In this document: in pieces, positions 41,170 to 49,862 of the stretch
Layout of the letters: each line of letters opens with the position of its first letter
How positions within the stretch are numbered: the first letter of the stretch is position 1
Source of the DNA: Pseudomonadota bacterium
GTDB lineage: Bacteria > Pseudomonadota > Gammaproteobacteria > Burkholderiales > Burkholderiaceae_C
DNA length: 64,000 bases
Assembly (NCBI GenBank): GCA_023387335.1
Contig: JAEWIF010000006.1
Location: 1-64,000 of the forward strand
Direction of reading: 5' to 3'
The notes under the pieces: generated by a model
Databases searched by the model: none
What the model was told of the DNA's origin: nothing
The model's input: the letters and a program-made list of their open reading frames with translations, nothing else
Made by a program: the position numbers and the translations under genes

Positions 41170-42498
41170 ATGTCCTCTCCCGCTGCTTCCCGCCCCCGCG
41201 TCGTCATCATCGGCTGCGGCTTCGGCGGCCTGGAGGCGGCCCGCGCGTTGCGCCAGGCGCCGGTGGACATCACGCTGGTCGACCGCACCAACCACCACCT
41301 GTTCCAGCCCCTGCTCTACCAGGTCGCGACGGCCGGCCTGTCGGCGCCGGCCATCGCGGCGCCCGTGCGCCACCTGTTCCGCAAGCAGGCCAACGTGACC
41401 ACGCTGCTGGGCGAGGTCGATCGCATCGACGCCGCCGCGCGGCAGGTGCATCTCAAGGACGACGGCGCCCTGCCCTACGACCACCTGATCGTCGCGGCGG
41501 GTGCCACCCACAGCTACTTCGGCAACGATCAGTGGTCGCGGTTCGCGCCCGGCCTCAAGACGCTGGACGATGCGTTCGAGATCCGCCGCAAGGTGCTGCT
41601 CGCGTTCGAGTCCGCCGAGAAGGAGAGCGACCCGGTGCGCCGCGCGGCCTGGCTGAACTTCGTCGTGATCGGCGGCGGGCCCACCGGCGTGGAGATGGCC
41701 GGCACGCTGGCCGAGATCGCGCGGCACACGCTTCCCGGCGAGTTCCGCCGCATCGACCCGGCCAGCGCCAAGGTGCTGCTGGTCGAAGGCAGCCCGCGCG
41801 TGCTGCAGGCCATGCCCGAGGACCTGAGCGCCCGCGCCGCCGACCAGCTGCACAAGCTGGGCGTGGAAGTGCGCACCGACTCGCGCGTGACCGCCATCGA
41901 CGAGGGCGGCCTGCAGGTGCACCCCGCCAACGGGGAGCCGTACCGCATCGAGAGCCACTGCATCATCTGGGCCGCCGGCGTGGCGGCCTCGCCGCTGGGC
42001 CGCGAACTTGCGGGCACGACCGGCGCGCAGCTCGACCGGGCCGGCCGTGTGGTGGTCGAGCCCGACCTCAGCGTGCCCGGCCATCCCGAGATCAGCGTCG
42101 TCGGCGACCTGGCCGCCGCGAAGAGCCACGCGCCCGGCCGCGAGCCGGCGCCGGTGCCCGGCGTCTCGCCCGCCGCCAAGCAGATGGGCCGCACGGCCGC
42201 GGCCAACCTGATCGCGCGCCTGGAGGGCCGCGCCACGCGACCCTTCCGCTACCGCGACTACGGCAACCTCGCCACCATCGGCCGCAACGCCGGCGTGGTG
42301 GACCTCACCACGCCGCTCGGCCGCATGAAGTTCAGCGGCTATCCGGCCTGGCTGTTCTGGCTGTTCGCCCACATCTGGTTCCTGATCGGCTTTCGCAACC
42401 GGATCGTGGTGCTGTTCGACTGGGCCTCGGCCTACTGGAGCCACCAGCGCTACGCGCGAGTCGTGACCGACATCGCGCCCGCCAGGAACTACCGCTGA
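41170..42498 (+). CDS. Type II NADH dehydrogenase-like flavoprotein
   Basis: A 442-residue FAD/NAD(P) oxidoreductase. VVIIGCGFGGLEAARAL is the FAD site, NHHLFQPLLYQVATAGLS is typical of NDH-2, and FVVIGGGPTGVEMAGTLAEI is the NADH site; PEISVVGDLAAA is the second FAD motif. The C-terminus carries the amphipathic/hydrophobic anchor FSGYPAWLFWLFAHIWFLIGFRNR. NDH-2 passes electrons from NADH to quinone without pumping protons. It is divergent from the methionine synthase gene. Confidence 0.9.
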   Translation: MSSPAASRPRVVIIGCGFGGLEAARALRQAPVDITLVDRTNHHLFQPLLYQVATAGLSAPAIAAPVRHLFRKQANVTTLLGEVDRIDAAARQVHLKDDGALPYDHLIVAAGATHSYFGNDQWSRFAPGLKTLDDAFEIRRKVLLAFESAEKESDPVRRAAWLNFVVIGGGPTGVEMAGTLAEIARHTLPGEFRRIDPASAKVLLVEGSPRVLQAMPEDLSARAADQLHKLGVEVRTDSRVTAIDEGGLQVHPANGEPYRIESHCIIWAAGVAASPLGRELAGTTGAQLDRAGRVVVEPDLSVPGHPEISVVGDLAAAKSHAPGREPAPVPGVSPAAKQMGRTAAANLIARLEGRATRPFRYRDYGNLATIGRNAGVVDLTTPLGRMKFSGYPAWLFWLFAHIWFLIGFRNRIVVLFDWASAYWSHQRYARVVTDIAPARNYR

Positions 42499-42508
42499 AG
42501 CCGCGGCC

Positions 42509-42943
42509 TCAGGGCTGCCGGTAGCTGCGCACCGACAGCTCCAGCGACGCCTGCCCGGGATCGTTGCGGAAGAACATGCCCGCGGTGCGATGCGCGTGGG
42601 CGGGCACGTGGTCGAACTCGACCTCGGACTCCTCCACCACCGCATCGCCGCGCCGCAGCTGCGCGTGCACGCGCAACCCCGCGGCGGCCGCGCCGCCCTC
42701 GTTCTCCACGCGCAGCTTGACGTGGTAGCGCTCGCCCCGGCGTTCGATGGCGACCACGTGCACCGCCGGTTCCACCCTGCCGTCGCGCTCGTGGATCGCC
42801 AGCCAGCCCAGGCAGGCCAGGGTCACCAGCATCACCACGGCGCCGCAAGCCGCGGCGACCCATTCCGCCAGCGGGACCGAACCCTCGCCGCCTTTCGAAC
42901 GATCCTGCCTGCGAGGCTTGGTGGCGGCCCCCGGGGAACCCAT
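42509..42943 (-). CDS. TIGR02588 family protein
   Basis: A 144-residue protein with a basic cytoplasmic N-terminus, one membrane helix (about 25-48, WVAAACGAVVMLVTLACLGWLAI) and an extracytoplasmic beta-rich domain (YHVKLRVENEGGAAAAGLRVHAQL) resembling CARDB-like folds. This is the pattern of TIGR02588, known only as the partner of TIGR02587 in a two-gene operon. Here it follows that gene by 8 bases. Confidence 0.82.
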   Translation of the reverse strand: MGSPGAATKPRRQDRSKGGEGSVPLAEWVAAACGAVVMLVTLACLGWLAIHERDGRVEPAVHVVAIERRGERYHVKLRVENEGGAAAAGLRVHAQLRRGDAVVEESEVEFDHVPAHAHRTAGMFFRNDPGQASLELSVRSYRQP

Positions 42944-42951
42944 GGCCGGCC

Positions 42952-43791
42952 TCACAGCACCAGCCTCGCGGAGGCGGCGCCGACGGCCGCGGGAAACGCG
43001 AGCACCGCCACCGCCGCCATCGCCACCGGCACCGGCATCTCGTCCAGCCGCCCGAAGGTCCACAGGAGGAAGGCGCACAGCAGGATGGAGATGGCATAGC
43101 CCACCACCGTGTAGCGCGCGAACACGCTCCACCACGGCGCATGGGCGTGGTCGAGCGGCTGGCCGCGGAAGGCCGCGCCGTAGACCAGCGCATGCATGGT
43201 GAGCAGCGTGGCCAGCACCAGCAGCAGCGTGAGCAGGCCGCCCAGGCGCTGCGAGATGATCAGCACCTCCTCGGTCGGCGCGACGTTGAAGGCGAGGAAG
43301 AGCGCGCCCACGGCCATGATGAACAGCTCGCTGAAGTACTCCTCGCGGCCGCCGCGCATGCGCGCTTCGGCGTCGACCTGGCCGAACTGGCTCTGCGCCA
43401 GCAACGCGCCGATGCTGGCCGGCACCGCCTGCAGCGACACCTTGCCGAGGAATTCGCGCAGGCCCTCGTCCGGCTCCAGCTGGCCCAGCAGCAACAGCAC
43501 CACGCCCGAGGCGACGAACCCCACGAGGAAGGCCACCAGCGCGTCGAGCGCGTCGTCGGTAAGGCTGAAGGTTTCCTCGAAGCCCACGTGCCAGGACAAC
43601 GCCACCAGGAAGGGGAAGAACAGCGCGATCAGCAGCGCGAGGCGCAGCGCGCTCATGTGCAACGGCAGCGACCACATTTCCTGCGTCATCAGGATCGGCA
43701 GGCCGAAGATGACGGCGCCCGCGAAGGCGCGCATCAGGCCCTGGGCGAACTTCAGGTTCGCGCGGCGGTCCAGGGCGATGCGATGTTCCAA
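42952..43791 (-). CDS. TIGR02587 family membrane protein
   Basis: A 279-residue membrane protein with about seven helices, including FAGAVIFGLPILMTQEMWSLPL, LALLIALFFPFLVAL and FNVAPTEEVLIISQRLGG. The family is defined as the seven-pass partner of TIGR02588; no function is known. The predicted start is TTG at 43791, with no obvious ribosome site; a downstream start (for example at MRAFAGAV) is possible. Confidence 0.8.
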   Translation of the reverse strand: MEHRIALDRRANLKFAQGLMRAFAGAVIFGLPILMTQEMWSLPLHMSALRLALLIALFFPFLVALSWHVGFEETFSLTDDALDALVAFLVGFVASGVVLLLLGQLEPDEGLREFLGKVSLQAVPASIGALLAQSQFGQVDAEARMRGGREEYFSELFIMAVGALFLAFNVAPTEEVLIISQRLGGLLTLLLVLATLLTMHALVYGAAFRGQPLDHAHAPWWSVFARYTVVGYAISILLCAFLLWTFGRLDEMPVPVAMAAVAVLAFPAAVGAASARLVL

Positions 43792-43867
43792 GGCCCGGCC
43801 ATGATGCGCCGCGGCGCGGCTCAGCCAGCCAAGACAAACGCCCGAGTCGGTGTCGGAAACCGGCGCG

Positions 43868-44839
43868 CTAGTCGGCCTTGGCGCCGGTCGTCTTGATCAC
43901 CTCGCCCCAGCGCCCGATCTCCGAGCGGATCCAGCCGCTGAACTGGTCCGGCGTGCTGGCGATCACCTCGAATTCCATCTCGCGCAGCCGCTCGCGGATG
44001 TCGGGCAGCTGCAGGATGCGAACGAGTTCGCGGCTGTAGCGGTCCACGATCGGCTTCGGCGTGCCCGCGGTGGTGAGGAAGCCGATCCACGACGTGGCCT
44101 CGAAATCCTTGAAGCCGGACTCGATGAGCGTGGGCACGTCGGGCGTGCTCGGGAACCGCCTGGTGCCGCTGGAAGCCAGCAGCTTGAGCCGGCCTTCCTT
44201 CACGAACTGCTGCACGTTGCCCGGCACCATGAAGGCGGCCTGGACGTTGCCGGCCAGCAGGTCGGTGACCGCCGGACCGGCGCCGCGGTAGGGCACGTGC
44301 GTGATCTGCACGCCCGCGGCCGACTTGAGCATTTCCATCGTCAGGTGCGACGCGCTGCCGACCGCCACCGAGGCGTAGGCCAGCTTGCCCGGCTGCGCCT
44401 TGGCCTTGGCCAGCAGGTCCTGCACGCTGGTGATGCCGGTTTGCGCATTGACCACCAGGTACTGCGGCGACTTCACGGCCAGCGTGATCGGCTGCAGGTC
44501 CTTCAGCGGGTCGTACGGCATCTTCTCGAACAGCGTCGGGTTGATCGCCAGCGGGCCGTTGTAGCCGACCAGCAGCGTGTGCCCGTCGGGCTGGGCCTTG
44601 GCCACCATGTCGGCGCCGATGTTGCCGCCCGCGCCCGGCTTGTTCTCCACCACCACCGGCTGGCCGATCGCCTCGGACAGCTTGGGCGCGATCAGGCGCG
44701 CCAGCACGTCGTTCGTGCTGCCGACGATGGGCACGATGATGCGCACCGGCCGGCTGGGCGCCCAGTCCTGCGCATGCGCGAGCGGGGCGGCCGCGAGCAG
44801 AGTGGCGGCGGCGAGAAGGGTCCTGCGTTGGATGGCCAT
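43868..44839 (-). CDS. Bug-family (TctC-like) periplasmic binding protein
   Basis: A 323-residue exported solute-binding protein (signal: AIQRRTLLAAATLLAAAPLAHAQ). RPVRIIVPIVGSTNDVLARLIAPKL and KPGAGGNIGADMVAKAQPDGHTLL are the ligand-binding loops of the Bug family, which binds carboxylates for tripartite tricarboxylate transporters. No tctA/tctB genes are in the window, as is common for Bug genes in Burkholderiales. It follows the SDR gene by 29 bases, as last member of the Rieske cluster, so it may bind that pathway's substrate. The start was set at MAIQRR, with GGAG upstream. Confidence 0.9.
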   Translation of the reverse strand: MAIQRRTLLAAATLLAAAPLAHAQDWAPSRPVRIIVPIVGSTNDVLARLIAPKLSEAIGQPVVVENKPGAGGNIGADMVAKAQPDGHTLLVGYNGPLAINPTLFEKMPYDPLKDLQPITLAVKSPQYLVVNAQTGITSVQDLLAKAKAQPGKLAYASVAVGSASHLTMEMLKSAAGVQITHVPYRGAGPAVTDLLAGNVQAAFMVPGNVQQFVKEGRLKLLASSGTRRFPSTPDVPTLIESGFKDFEATSWIGFLTTAGTPKPIVDRYSRELVRILQLPDIRERLREMEFEVIASTPDQFSGWIRSEIGRWGEVIKTTGAKAD

Positions 44840-44868
44840 GGGTGCGCTCCGGTTTCGGTTCGGGAAAG

Positions 44869-45666
44869 TCACATGATCGAGAGACCGCCGTCCACCATCA
44901 GCGTCTCGCCGGTGATGAACGACGCTTCATCGGACGCCAGCCACAGGATCGGGTAGGCGATCTCCTCCGGCGCGGCCCAGCGGCCGAGCAGCGAAGTGGT
45001 CTGGCGCTGCGTCTTCAGTTCATCCACGCTGCGGCCCGCCGCCACCGTGCGGTTGACGTGGAAGTCGGTCAGCGTGGAGCCCGGGCACACCGCGTTGACG
45101 CGGATGCCGTGGCCCACTTCCTCGAAGGCGAGCGTGCGGGTCATCGCGAGCAGCGCCGCCTTGGTGGCGTCGTACAGCCCCATGCCCTTGCGGCCGGTGA
45201 GCGCGTAGCAGGACGACACGTTGACGATGGCGCCGCGGCCGGCCTCGCGCAGCAGCGGCAGCGCCGCCCGGCAGTAGTTCGCGTTGCCCAGCAGGTTGAC
45301 GTCAAGGACCGCGCGCCACTCCTGCGGCGTGGCGTCGGCCAACGCGGCGTAGTTGCGCATCGCGGCGTTGTTCACCAGCACGTCGAGACGGCCGAAGGCC
45401 TCGCGGGCCCGCGCGACCGCCTCAAGGGCCGCGTCCGCATCCACCACGTCGGCCGCGAAGGTGAGCACGCGGGCATCGGTGCCGGCGGCACGCACCGCGG
45501 CGGCCGTACGGTCGAGCGCGGCCGCATCCTGGTCCACCAGCACCACCGCTGCGCCCTCGGCGCAGAACAGCGCGGCGGTGGCCGCGCCGATGCCGCTCCC
45601 GCCGCCCGTGACCAGGGCGACGCGGCCCTGCAGCCGTCCGGCGGTCGCGCGCCGCGCCATGTTCAT
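44869..45666 (-). CDS. Short-chain dehydrogenase of the Rieske cluster
   Basis: A 265-residue SDR: ALVTGGGSGIGAATAALF (NAD site), DVLVNNAAMRNY, Ser in VNVSSCYALTGR, and the catalytic YDATK. An Asp after beta strand 2 (VLVDQDA) suggests NAD preference. Its ATG overlaps the oxygenase stop (ATGA), so it is coupled to the Rieske gene; it may rearomatise a dihydrodiol or oxidise an alcohol formed by the oxygenase (inference). Confidence 0.87.
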   Translation of the reverse strand: MNMARRATAGRLQGRVALVTGGGSGIGAATAALFCAEGAAVVLVDQDAAALDRTAAAVRAAGTDARVLTFAADVVDADAALEAVARAREAFGRLDVLVNNAAMRNYAALADATPQEWRAVLDVNLLGNANYCRAALPLLREAGRGAIVNVSSCYALTGRKGMGLYDATKAALLAMTRTLAFEEVGHGIRVNAVCPGSTLTDFHVNRTVAAGRSVDELKTQRQTTSLLGRWAAPEEIAYPILWLASDEASFITGETLMVDGGLSIM

Positions 45667-46970
45667 AGCGTGTAGACCGGCTCGCCTTCGCCGTAGCGAA
45701 GGTGCTCGCGCGCCCACTCCTGCGGTTTCTGCTCGCGCGGCAGCAGCACGCCGGCGGCACGCACGCGTTGCGCGGCCGATCGCAAGGCCGGCGGCGGCTC
45801 GCCCTGCTGCAGGTTCATCGCGGCCTCGTGCAGCATGCGGCGCGCCATCACGATCGCGCGGTCGGAGGGGAGCAGCTTCTCGACGGAATGGTCCTGGATC
45901 GGCCCCATGCTTTCCTGCAGCGACGCGTCCTGCGCGGCGAAGCCGAACACGCCGCTGAAGCTGCGGCGCTCCTTCTGGGCGACGCGGTCGATCAGGTAGT
46001 CGTTGTCCTTGTTGGCGCGCGGCCGGAACGTGCCGCCGGGGACGTCGGTGCCCGGCTCGTACTCGCAGTGCACGCCCTTGCCGTCCTCGAGGTGGCCGCG
46101 CTCCTCGGCCGACAGCGGCCGGCCGGGGTGGTAGTTGATGCTCCAGGCCCAGCAGTTCTCGTCGTCGATCGGCACCCAGACGTGGCCGCCCAGCGCGTGG
46201 TCGCCGAACGGAGGGATCAGCGTGAACCACGGGAAGATCCACTGCGTCACGCGCCAGTAGAAGGAGTCGGGCTCGCCCATCCGGCGGCCGAAAAGCGTCA
46301 GCCCGCCGTCGTGCCGCTCGATCTCGAAGGTGACGTTGCCGTCCTTCTTGATGTAGTCGTTGGCCTTGGTGCCCTGGTGGAAGGGATCGTTGTCCACCTC
46401 GAACTTGTGCACGAACGACACGTGGCTGGTGTCGATGCCGCCTTCCATCGCCTGCAGGAAGTTGCATTCCTGCAGGCGCTTGGAGACGAACACGTGGCTG
46501 TCGGGCAGGTTGGCCCATTCCACGCCGGGCGGCTCCGGCTGCTGGTCCTTGGGGCCCATGTAGGCCCAGACCATGCCGGCGCGCTCGATGCAGGGGTAGC
46601 CGGTGATGGACATCCGCTCGCACACCTGGGGCGCCTGCGGCACGTCCACGCATTTGCCGTGGATGTCGAATTTCAGGCCGTGGTAGGCGCAGCGGATGCC
46701 GTTCTCCTCGTTGCGGCCGAAGTAGAGCGACACGCCGCGGTGCGAGCAGAACTCGCTGATCAGCCCGGGCCGGCCCTCGCTGTCGCGGAAAGCGAGCAGT
46801 TGCTCGCCCATGATCTTCACGCGGACCTGCGGCCCGTCCGGCTCGGCGATCTCGCTCGAAAGAAGAACCGGCACCCAGTACCTGCGCAGCAGGTTGCCCG
46901 TCGGGGTGCCCGCGCCGGTGCGCACCAGCACCTTGGCCATGTCGGGCATTCTGTCCACTCGTTGATCCAT
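45663..46970 (-). CDS. Rieske non-haem iron oxygenase, alpha subunit
   Basis: A 435-residue ring-hydroxylating oxygenase similar to phthalate 4,5-dioxygenase/vanillate demethylase-type enzymes. The Rieske [2Fe-2S] ligands are Cys75, His77, Cys94 and His97 (CSHRG, CAYHG); the catalytic iron site is D180-x2-H183-x4-H188 (GGIDTSHVSFVH). The first Met sits almost at the predicted transcription start, so the true start may be Met8 (46949) or Met11 (46940, MAKVLVRTGAGTPTGNLLRR, where family similarity begins). No reductase gene is adjacent. It heads the oxygenase-SDR-Bug operon, probably controlled by the IclR regulator next to it. Confidence 0.92.
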   Translation of the reverse strand: MDQRVDRMPDMAKVLVRTGAGTPTGNLLRRYWVPVLLSSEIAEPDGPQVRVKIMGEQLLAFRDSEGRPGLISEFCSHRGVSLYFGRNEENGIRCAYHGLKFDIHGKCVDVPQAPQVCERMSITGYPCIERAGMVWAYMGPKDQQPEPPGVEWANLPDSHVFVSKRLQECNFLQAMEGGIDTSHVSFVHKFEVDNDPFHQGTKANDYIKKDGNVTFEIERHDGGLTLFGRRMGEPDSFYWRVTQWIFPWFTLIPPFGDHALGGHVWVPIDDENCWAWSINYHPGRPLSAEERGHLEDGKGVHCEYEPGTDVPGGTFRPRANKDNDYLIDRVAQKERRSFSGVFGFAAQDASLQESMGPIQDHSVEKLLPSDRAIVMARRMLHEAAMNLQQGEPPPALRSAAQRVRAAGVLLPREQKPQEWAREHLRYGEGEPVYTL

Positions 46971-47005
46971 GCGTCCATGCTATGGACACGTGGATCGGCC
47001 GTCAA
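46964..47005 (-). promoter_or_regulatory. Rieske-operon promoter with IclR-type operator
   Basis: On the minus strand, TTGACG (47000-47005) and TAGCAT (46977-46982) form a sigma-70 promoter with a 17-bp spacer. A perfect dyad GTCCATGCTATGGAC (46973-46987) covers the -10, and an outer dyad GATCCA...TGGATC (46964-46996) is concentric with it. The size and position fit a repressor operator; the adjacent IclR gene is the obvious candidate. Transcription would start within a base or two of the annotated ATG. Confidence 0.6.
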
Positions 47006-47778
47006 CGGGGTTTACCGAGGGTTGCTGACAGCTGCTGGGTCATCTTCGCCAGATAGCGGCCGAATTCATGCACGCGCTCTTCGGAGAGGCGCACGTCCGG
47101 GCCAAACACACCGAGCGAGCCGGCAACCGTGCCGTTGCCGTCGAAGAACGGCGCCGCGACCGAGAAAGCACCCTGGATCAGCTCGTTGTGACCCATCTCG
47201 TAGCCGCGCTGCCGCGTGAGTTCGAGCCGCGACCGCACCCACTCGACGTCGATCGAGGTGCCTGCGGCGTACGACTCCAGCAGCCCTTCGGCGAGCGGCG
47301 TGAACGCGAGGATGGCGCGGCCGCTCGCACCGCGGACCAGGCGCTCGCTGTAACCCACGCCGCGCCGGAAGCTCAGCGGCTGCGGGCTCGGCATCTCCGC
47401 CACGCACACCCGCAACTCGCCCTTGGGCACGAACAACGCGACGGTCTCGGAGGTGTAGGCCCACGCCTCCAGCATCACCGGGCGCGCGACGTTGGCGACG
47501 TCCAGGCTGCTGCTCCAGACATGCGCCAGCCGCGCCGCCGAAGGACCGAGGCTGAAGCGCTGCGGCTCGCCCGATGAACTGACGTAACCCTTGTTCTCCA
47601 GGGTGTGGAGCAGCCGATAGAGCGTCGGGCGGCTCAGGTCCACGCGCCGCAGCAGCTCGGCGACCGAAAGCTCGGTATCGCCCGGCGCGAACGCGCTGAG
47701 GATGTCGAGCGCGCGCTCAACGGCGCGGACGCCGCCCTCGCCCTTGTCCGCGCCGGCTGGCGGTTCCTTTTCTTCCAT
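47002..47778 (-). CDS. IclR-family transcriptional regulator
   Basis: A 258-residue regulator. The N-terminal winged helix-turn-helix is VRAVERALDILSAFAPGDTELSVAELLRRVDLSRPTLYRLLHTLENKGYV; the C-terminal ligand domain has LVRGASGRAILAF and FSVAAPFFDGNGTVAGSLGVFGP. It lies between the enolase-superfamily gene and the Rieske gene, all on one strand, and begins 3 bases after the upstream stop. A dyad over the oxygenase promoter is its likely target. Confidence 0.93.
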   Translation of the reverse strand: MEEKEPPAGADKGEGGVRAVERALDILSAFAPGDTELSVAELLRRVDLSRPTLYRLLHTLENKGYVSSSGEPQRFSLGPSAARLAHVWSSSLDVANVARPVMLEAWAYTSETVALFVPKGELRVCVAEMPSPQPLSFRRGVGYSERLVRGASGRAILAFTPLAEGLLESYAAGTSIDVEWVRSRLELTRQRGYEMGHNELIQGAFSVAAPFFDGNGTVAGSLGVFGPDVRLSEERVHEFGRYLAKMTQQLSATLGKPR

Positions 47779-47781
47779 GCC

Positions 47782-48894
47782 TCAGGCGGTCGGCTTGCTG
47801 TAGCGCTCGATCGCCTGCGCCGTCGGCGTGGTGCCCGCGCCCGCCACCTGCGGCAGCCGGAAGTGCCCGTCCACCACCTCGGCCGGATCGGTGAAGCAGT
47901 CCTTGATCCAGGGGATGTACTCGAGCACGCCGACCGCCGGATGGGCATAGCTCAGGTGCACGTGCACCTGGCTCATGTCGCCGGCATGCGGCGCGACCGG
48001 CAGGCGGTGCGAGTGCGCGGTCTCGCAGACGCGCAGCACTTCGGTGAGGCCGCCCATGCGGGTGACGTCGGGCTGCACCCAGTGGATCGCGTTCTGCAGG
48101 AAGAACTCGCTGAACGCGTCCTGCGTGTAGAGCTGCTCGCCCAGCGCCACCGGGATGCGGGTGGCGCGCGCCAGCTCGGCATGGCCGCGCACGTCGTCGT
48201 GCCAGAGCGGCTCCTCGAACCAGAACAGGTCCAGCGGTTCGGCGCCGCGGCAAAAACGCAGGCAGGTCGCGAGGTCCCACTTGCCATTGCCGTCCACCGC
48301 CAGCGTGACGTCGGGGCCGATCGCCTTGCGCACCGCTTCCAGGCGGCGCAGGTCGCGCTCGACGGTGGAGCCGACCTTGACCTTGATGCCGGTGAAGCCC
48401 TGCTGCACGGCGCGCTTCGCGCCTTCGACCAGCTTGTCGTCCGCGATGCTCAGCCAGCCGATGTCGGTGTTGTACGCACGGACCTTGTCGCGCACCTGGC
48501 CGCCCAGCAGCTTCCACAGCGGCACCTTCGCGGCCTTGGCCTTGAGGTCCCACAGCGCGACGTCGATCGCGGCCTGGGCCAGCGTGCTGATGCCGGCGCG
48601 GCCGATCCACTGCAGCGCGGGATTGCGCGCGAGCTTGAGCCAGAGGCGCTGCACGTCGTTCGCGTCCTCGCCCTGCAGCAGCGGCGCGTGGCAGGTCTCG
48701 ATGCAGCGCGCGATCAGCTGGTCGCTGGGCAGGTGGGAATGGGTGCCGGTGAAGCCGAAGCCCGACAGGCCGTCCTCGGTGTCGATGCGCGCGCCCACCA
48801 CGCCCCAGTGCGTGATCGTGTGCGTGCTGTCGGCGATCTGCGAGCCGGTGACGGGAACGTGCAGGATGAAGGGCTGGACGGTCTTGATCTTCAT
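47782..48894 (-). CDS. Mandelate racemase/muconate lactonizing enzyme family protein
   Basis: A 370-residue enolase-superfamily enzyme. TGIKVKVG supplies the KxK catalytic lysines, LAVDGNGKWD, FWFEEPLW and VALGEQLYT give the three Mg ligands (Asp, Glu, Glu), and PVAPHAGDMSQVHVHL the His of the MR subgroup. These enzymes abstract the alpha proton of a carboxylate, then racemise or dehydrate it; acid-sugar dehydratases are the most common. AGGAGA precedes the chosen ATG. It is the first gene before iclR and probably acts in the same pathway as the oxygenase, or in a second one controlled by the same regulator. Confidence 0.92.
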   Translation of the reverse strand: MKIKTVQPFILHVPVTGSQIADSTHTITHWGVVGARIDTEDGLSGFGFTGTHSHLPSDQLIARCIETCHAPLLQGEDANDVQRLWLKLARNPALQWIGRAGISTLAQAAIDVALWDLKAKAAKVPLWKLLGGQVRDKVRAYNTDIGWLSIADDKLVEGAKRAVQQGFTGIKVKVGSTVERDLRRLEAVRKAIGPDVTLAVDGNGKWDLATCLRFCRGAEPLDLFWFEEPLWHDDVRGHAELARATRIPVALGEQLYTQDAFSEFFLQNAIHWVQPDVTRMGGLTEVLRVCETAHSHRLPVAPHAGDMSQVHVHLSYAHPAVGVLEYIPWIKDCFTDPAEVVDGHFRLPQVAGAGTTPTAQAIERYSKPTA

Positions 48895-48946
48895 GGGTTG
48901 TCTCCTGGACGGCATCGTAGCCGGGCCGGGCGACGCCCCCTTCCGG

Positions 48947-49846
48947 TCAGAGACTGTTGTGGATCGCCGTCGAGGCGATGGCGGCCTGCCCGTACGCCAC
49001 GCTGATCTGGTTCAGGCCCGCCGCCACGTCGCCGGCCGCGTACAGGCCGGGCACGCTGGTCTGCAGGTGGTCGTCGACGAGCAGCTGCCCGTCGTCCTGC
49101 GCCTTCGCGCCCAGCGCCAGGGCGAGTTCCGACGCATGCAGCAGGCCGAGCGCCGGGTAGAGCACGTCGAACACCAGCTTGCGGCCGTCGACCATCTCCA
49201 CCTCCACGCCCTCTCCGGGCTCGCAGCGGATGTGCAGCGGCACCTGGTCGGCGATCAGCACGCCGCGCTCGCGCAGTCTCGCCAGGTCCTGCGCGGGCAC
49301 GTCCTGCTGCGAACCCATCGAGAGCCAGGTGACCTGGTTGTCGAAGCCGGCGACGAACAGCGATTCGCGCAGGCCGTGCACCTCCTTGCCGAGCACCGCC
49401 ACGCGCTGTCGCTGCGTCTCGAAGCCGTCGCACACCGGGCAGTAGCGCACGTTGCCGGCGGCCAGGCCCGGTTCCATGCCCGGCAGCTCGGGCGCCACGT
49501 CGCGCGCGCCGGTGGCCAGCAGCACCTTGCGTGCGCGCAGCACGCCGCCTTCGAGCCGGGCCTCGAACGCCCCATCGCTCCCAACCAGCGACTCCACGCA
49601 GCCCTGCACCACCTGGACCTCGTAGCGCTCGGCGTGCTCGCGCAATCGGGCCAGCAGGTCGCGGCCCGCGATGCCTTCGGGGAAGCCCGGCACGTTGCGC
49701 GACTTCGGGATCCACCCGGCGCGGCTCGCGCCCGCGTCCACCACCAGCACCCGCCGGCGATAGCGCGCGAGGTAGACCGCGGCGGTCAGCCCGGCCGGGC
49801 CGCCGCCGATCACCAGGCAGTCGAGCAAGTCGTCTTCAAGCGTCAT
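48947..49846 (-). CDS. Thioredoxin-reductase-like FAD/NAD(P) oxidoreductase
   Basis: A 299-residue flavoprotein: LVIGGGPAGLTAAVYLARYRRRVLVVDAG (FAD site), RYCPVCDGFE with a CPVC redox-type pair in the thioredoxin reductase position, VAVLGKEVHG (altered NADPH loop: GxE where GxGxxA is normal), and PGLYAAGDVAAGLNQISVAYGQAAIAS. The altered NADPH site suggests a relative such as ferredoxin/flavodoxin-type or substrate-specific reductase rather than a true TrxR. It begins 17 bases before the end of the SDR-DoxX gene spacer on the same strand. Confidence 0.85.
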   Translation of the reverse strand: MTLEDDLLDCLVIGGGPAGLTAAVYLARYRRRVLVVDAGASRAGWIPKSRNVPGFPEGIAGRDLLARLREHAERYEVQVVQGCVESLVGSDGAFEARLEGGVLRARKVLLATGARDVAPELPGMEPGLAAGNVRYCPVCDGFETQRQRVAVLGKEVHGLRESLFVAGFDNQVTWLSMGSQQDVPAQDLARLRERGVLIADQVPLHIRCEPGEGVEVEMVDGRKLVFDVLYPALGLLHASELALALGAKAQDDGQLLVDDHLQTSVPGLYAAGDVAAGLNQISVAYGQAAIASTAIHNSL

Positions 49847-49862
49847 TCGCTTCGTGGTTGTT

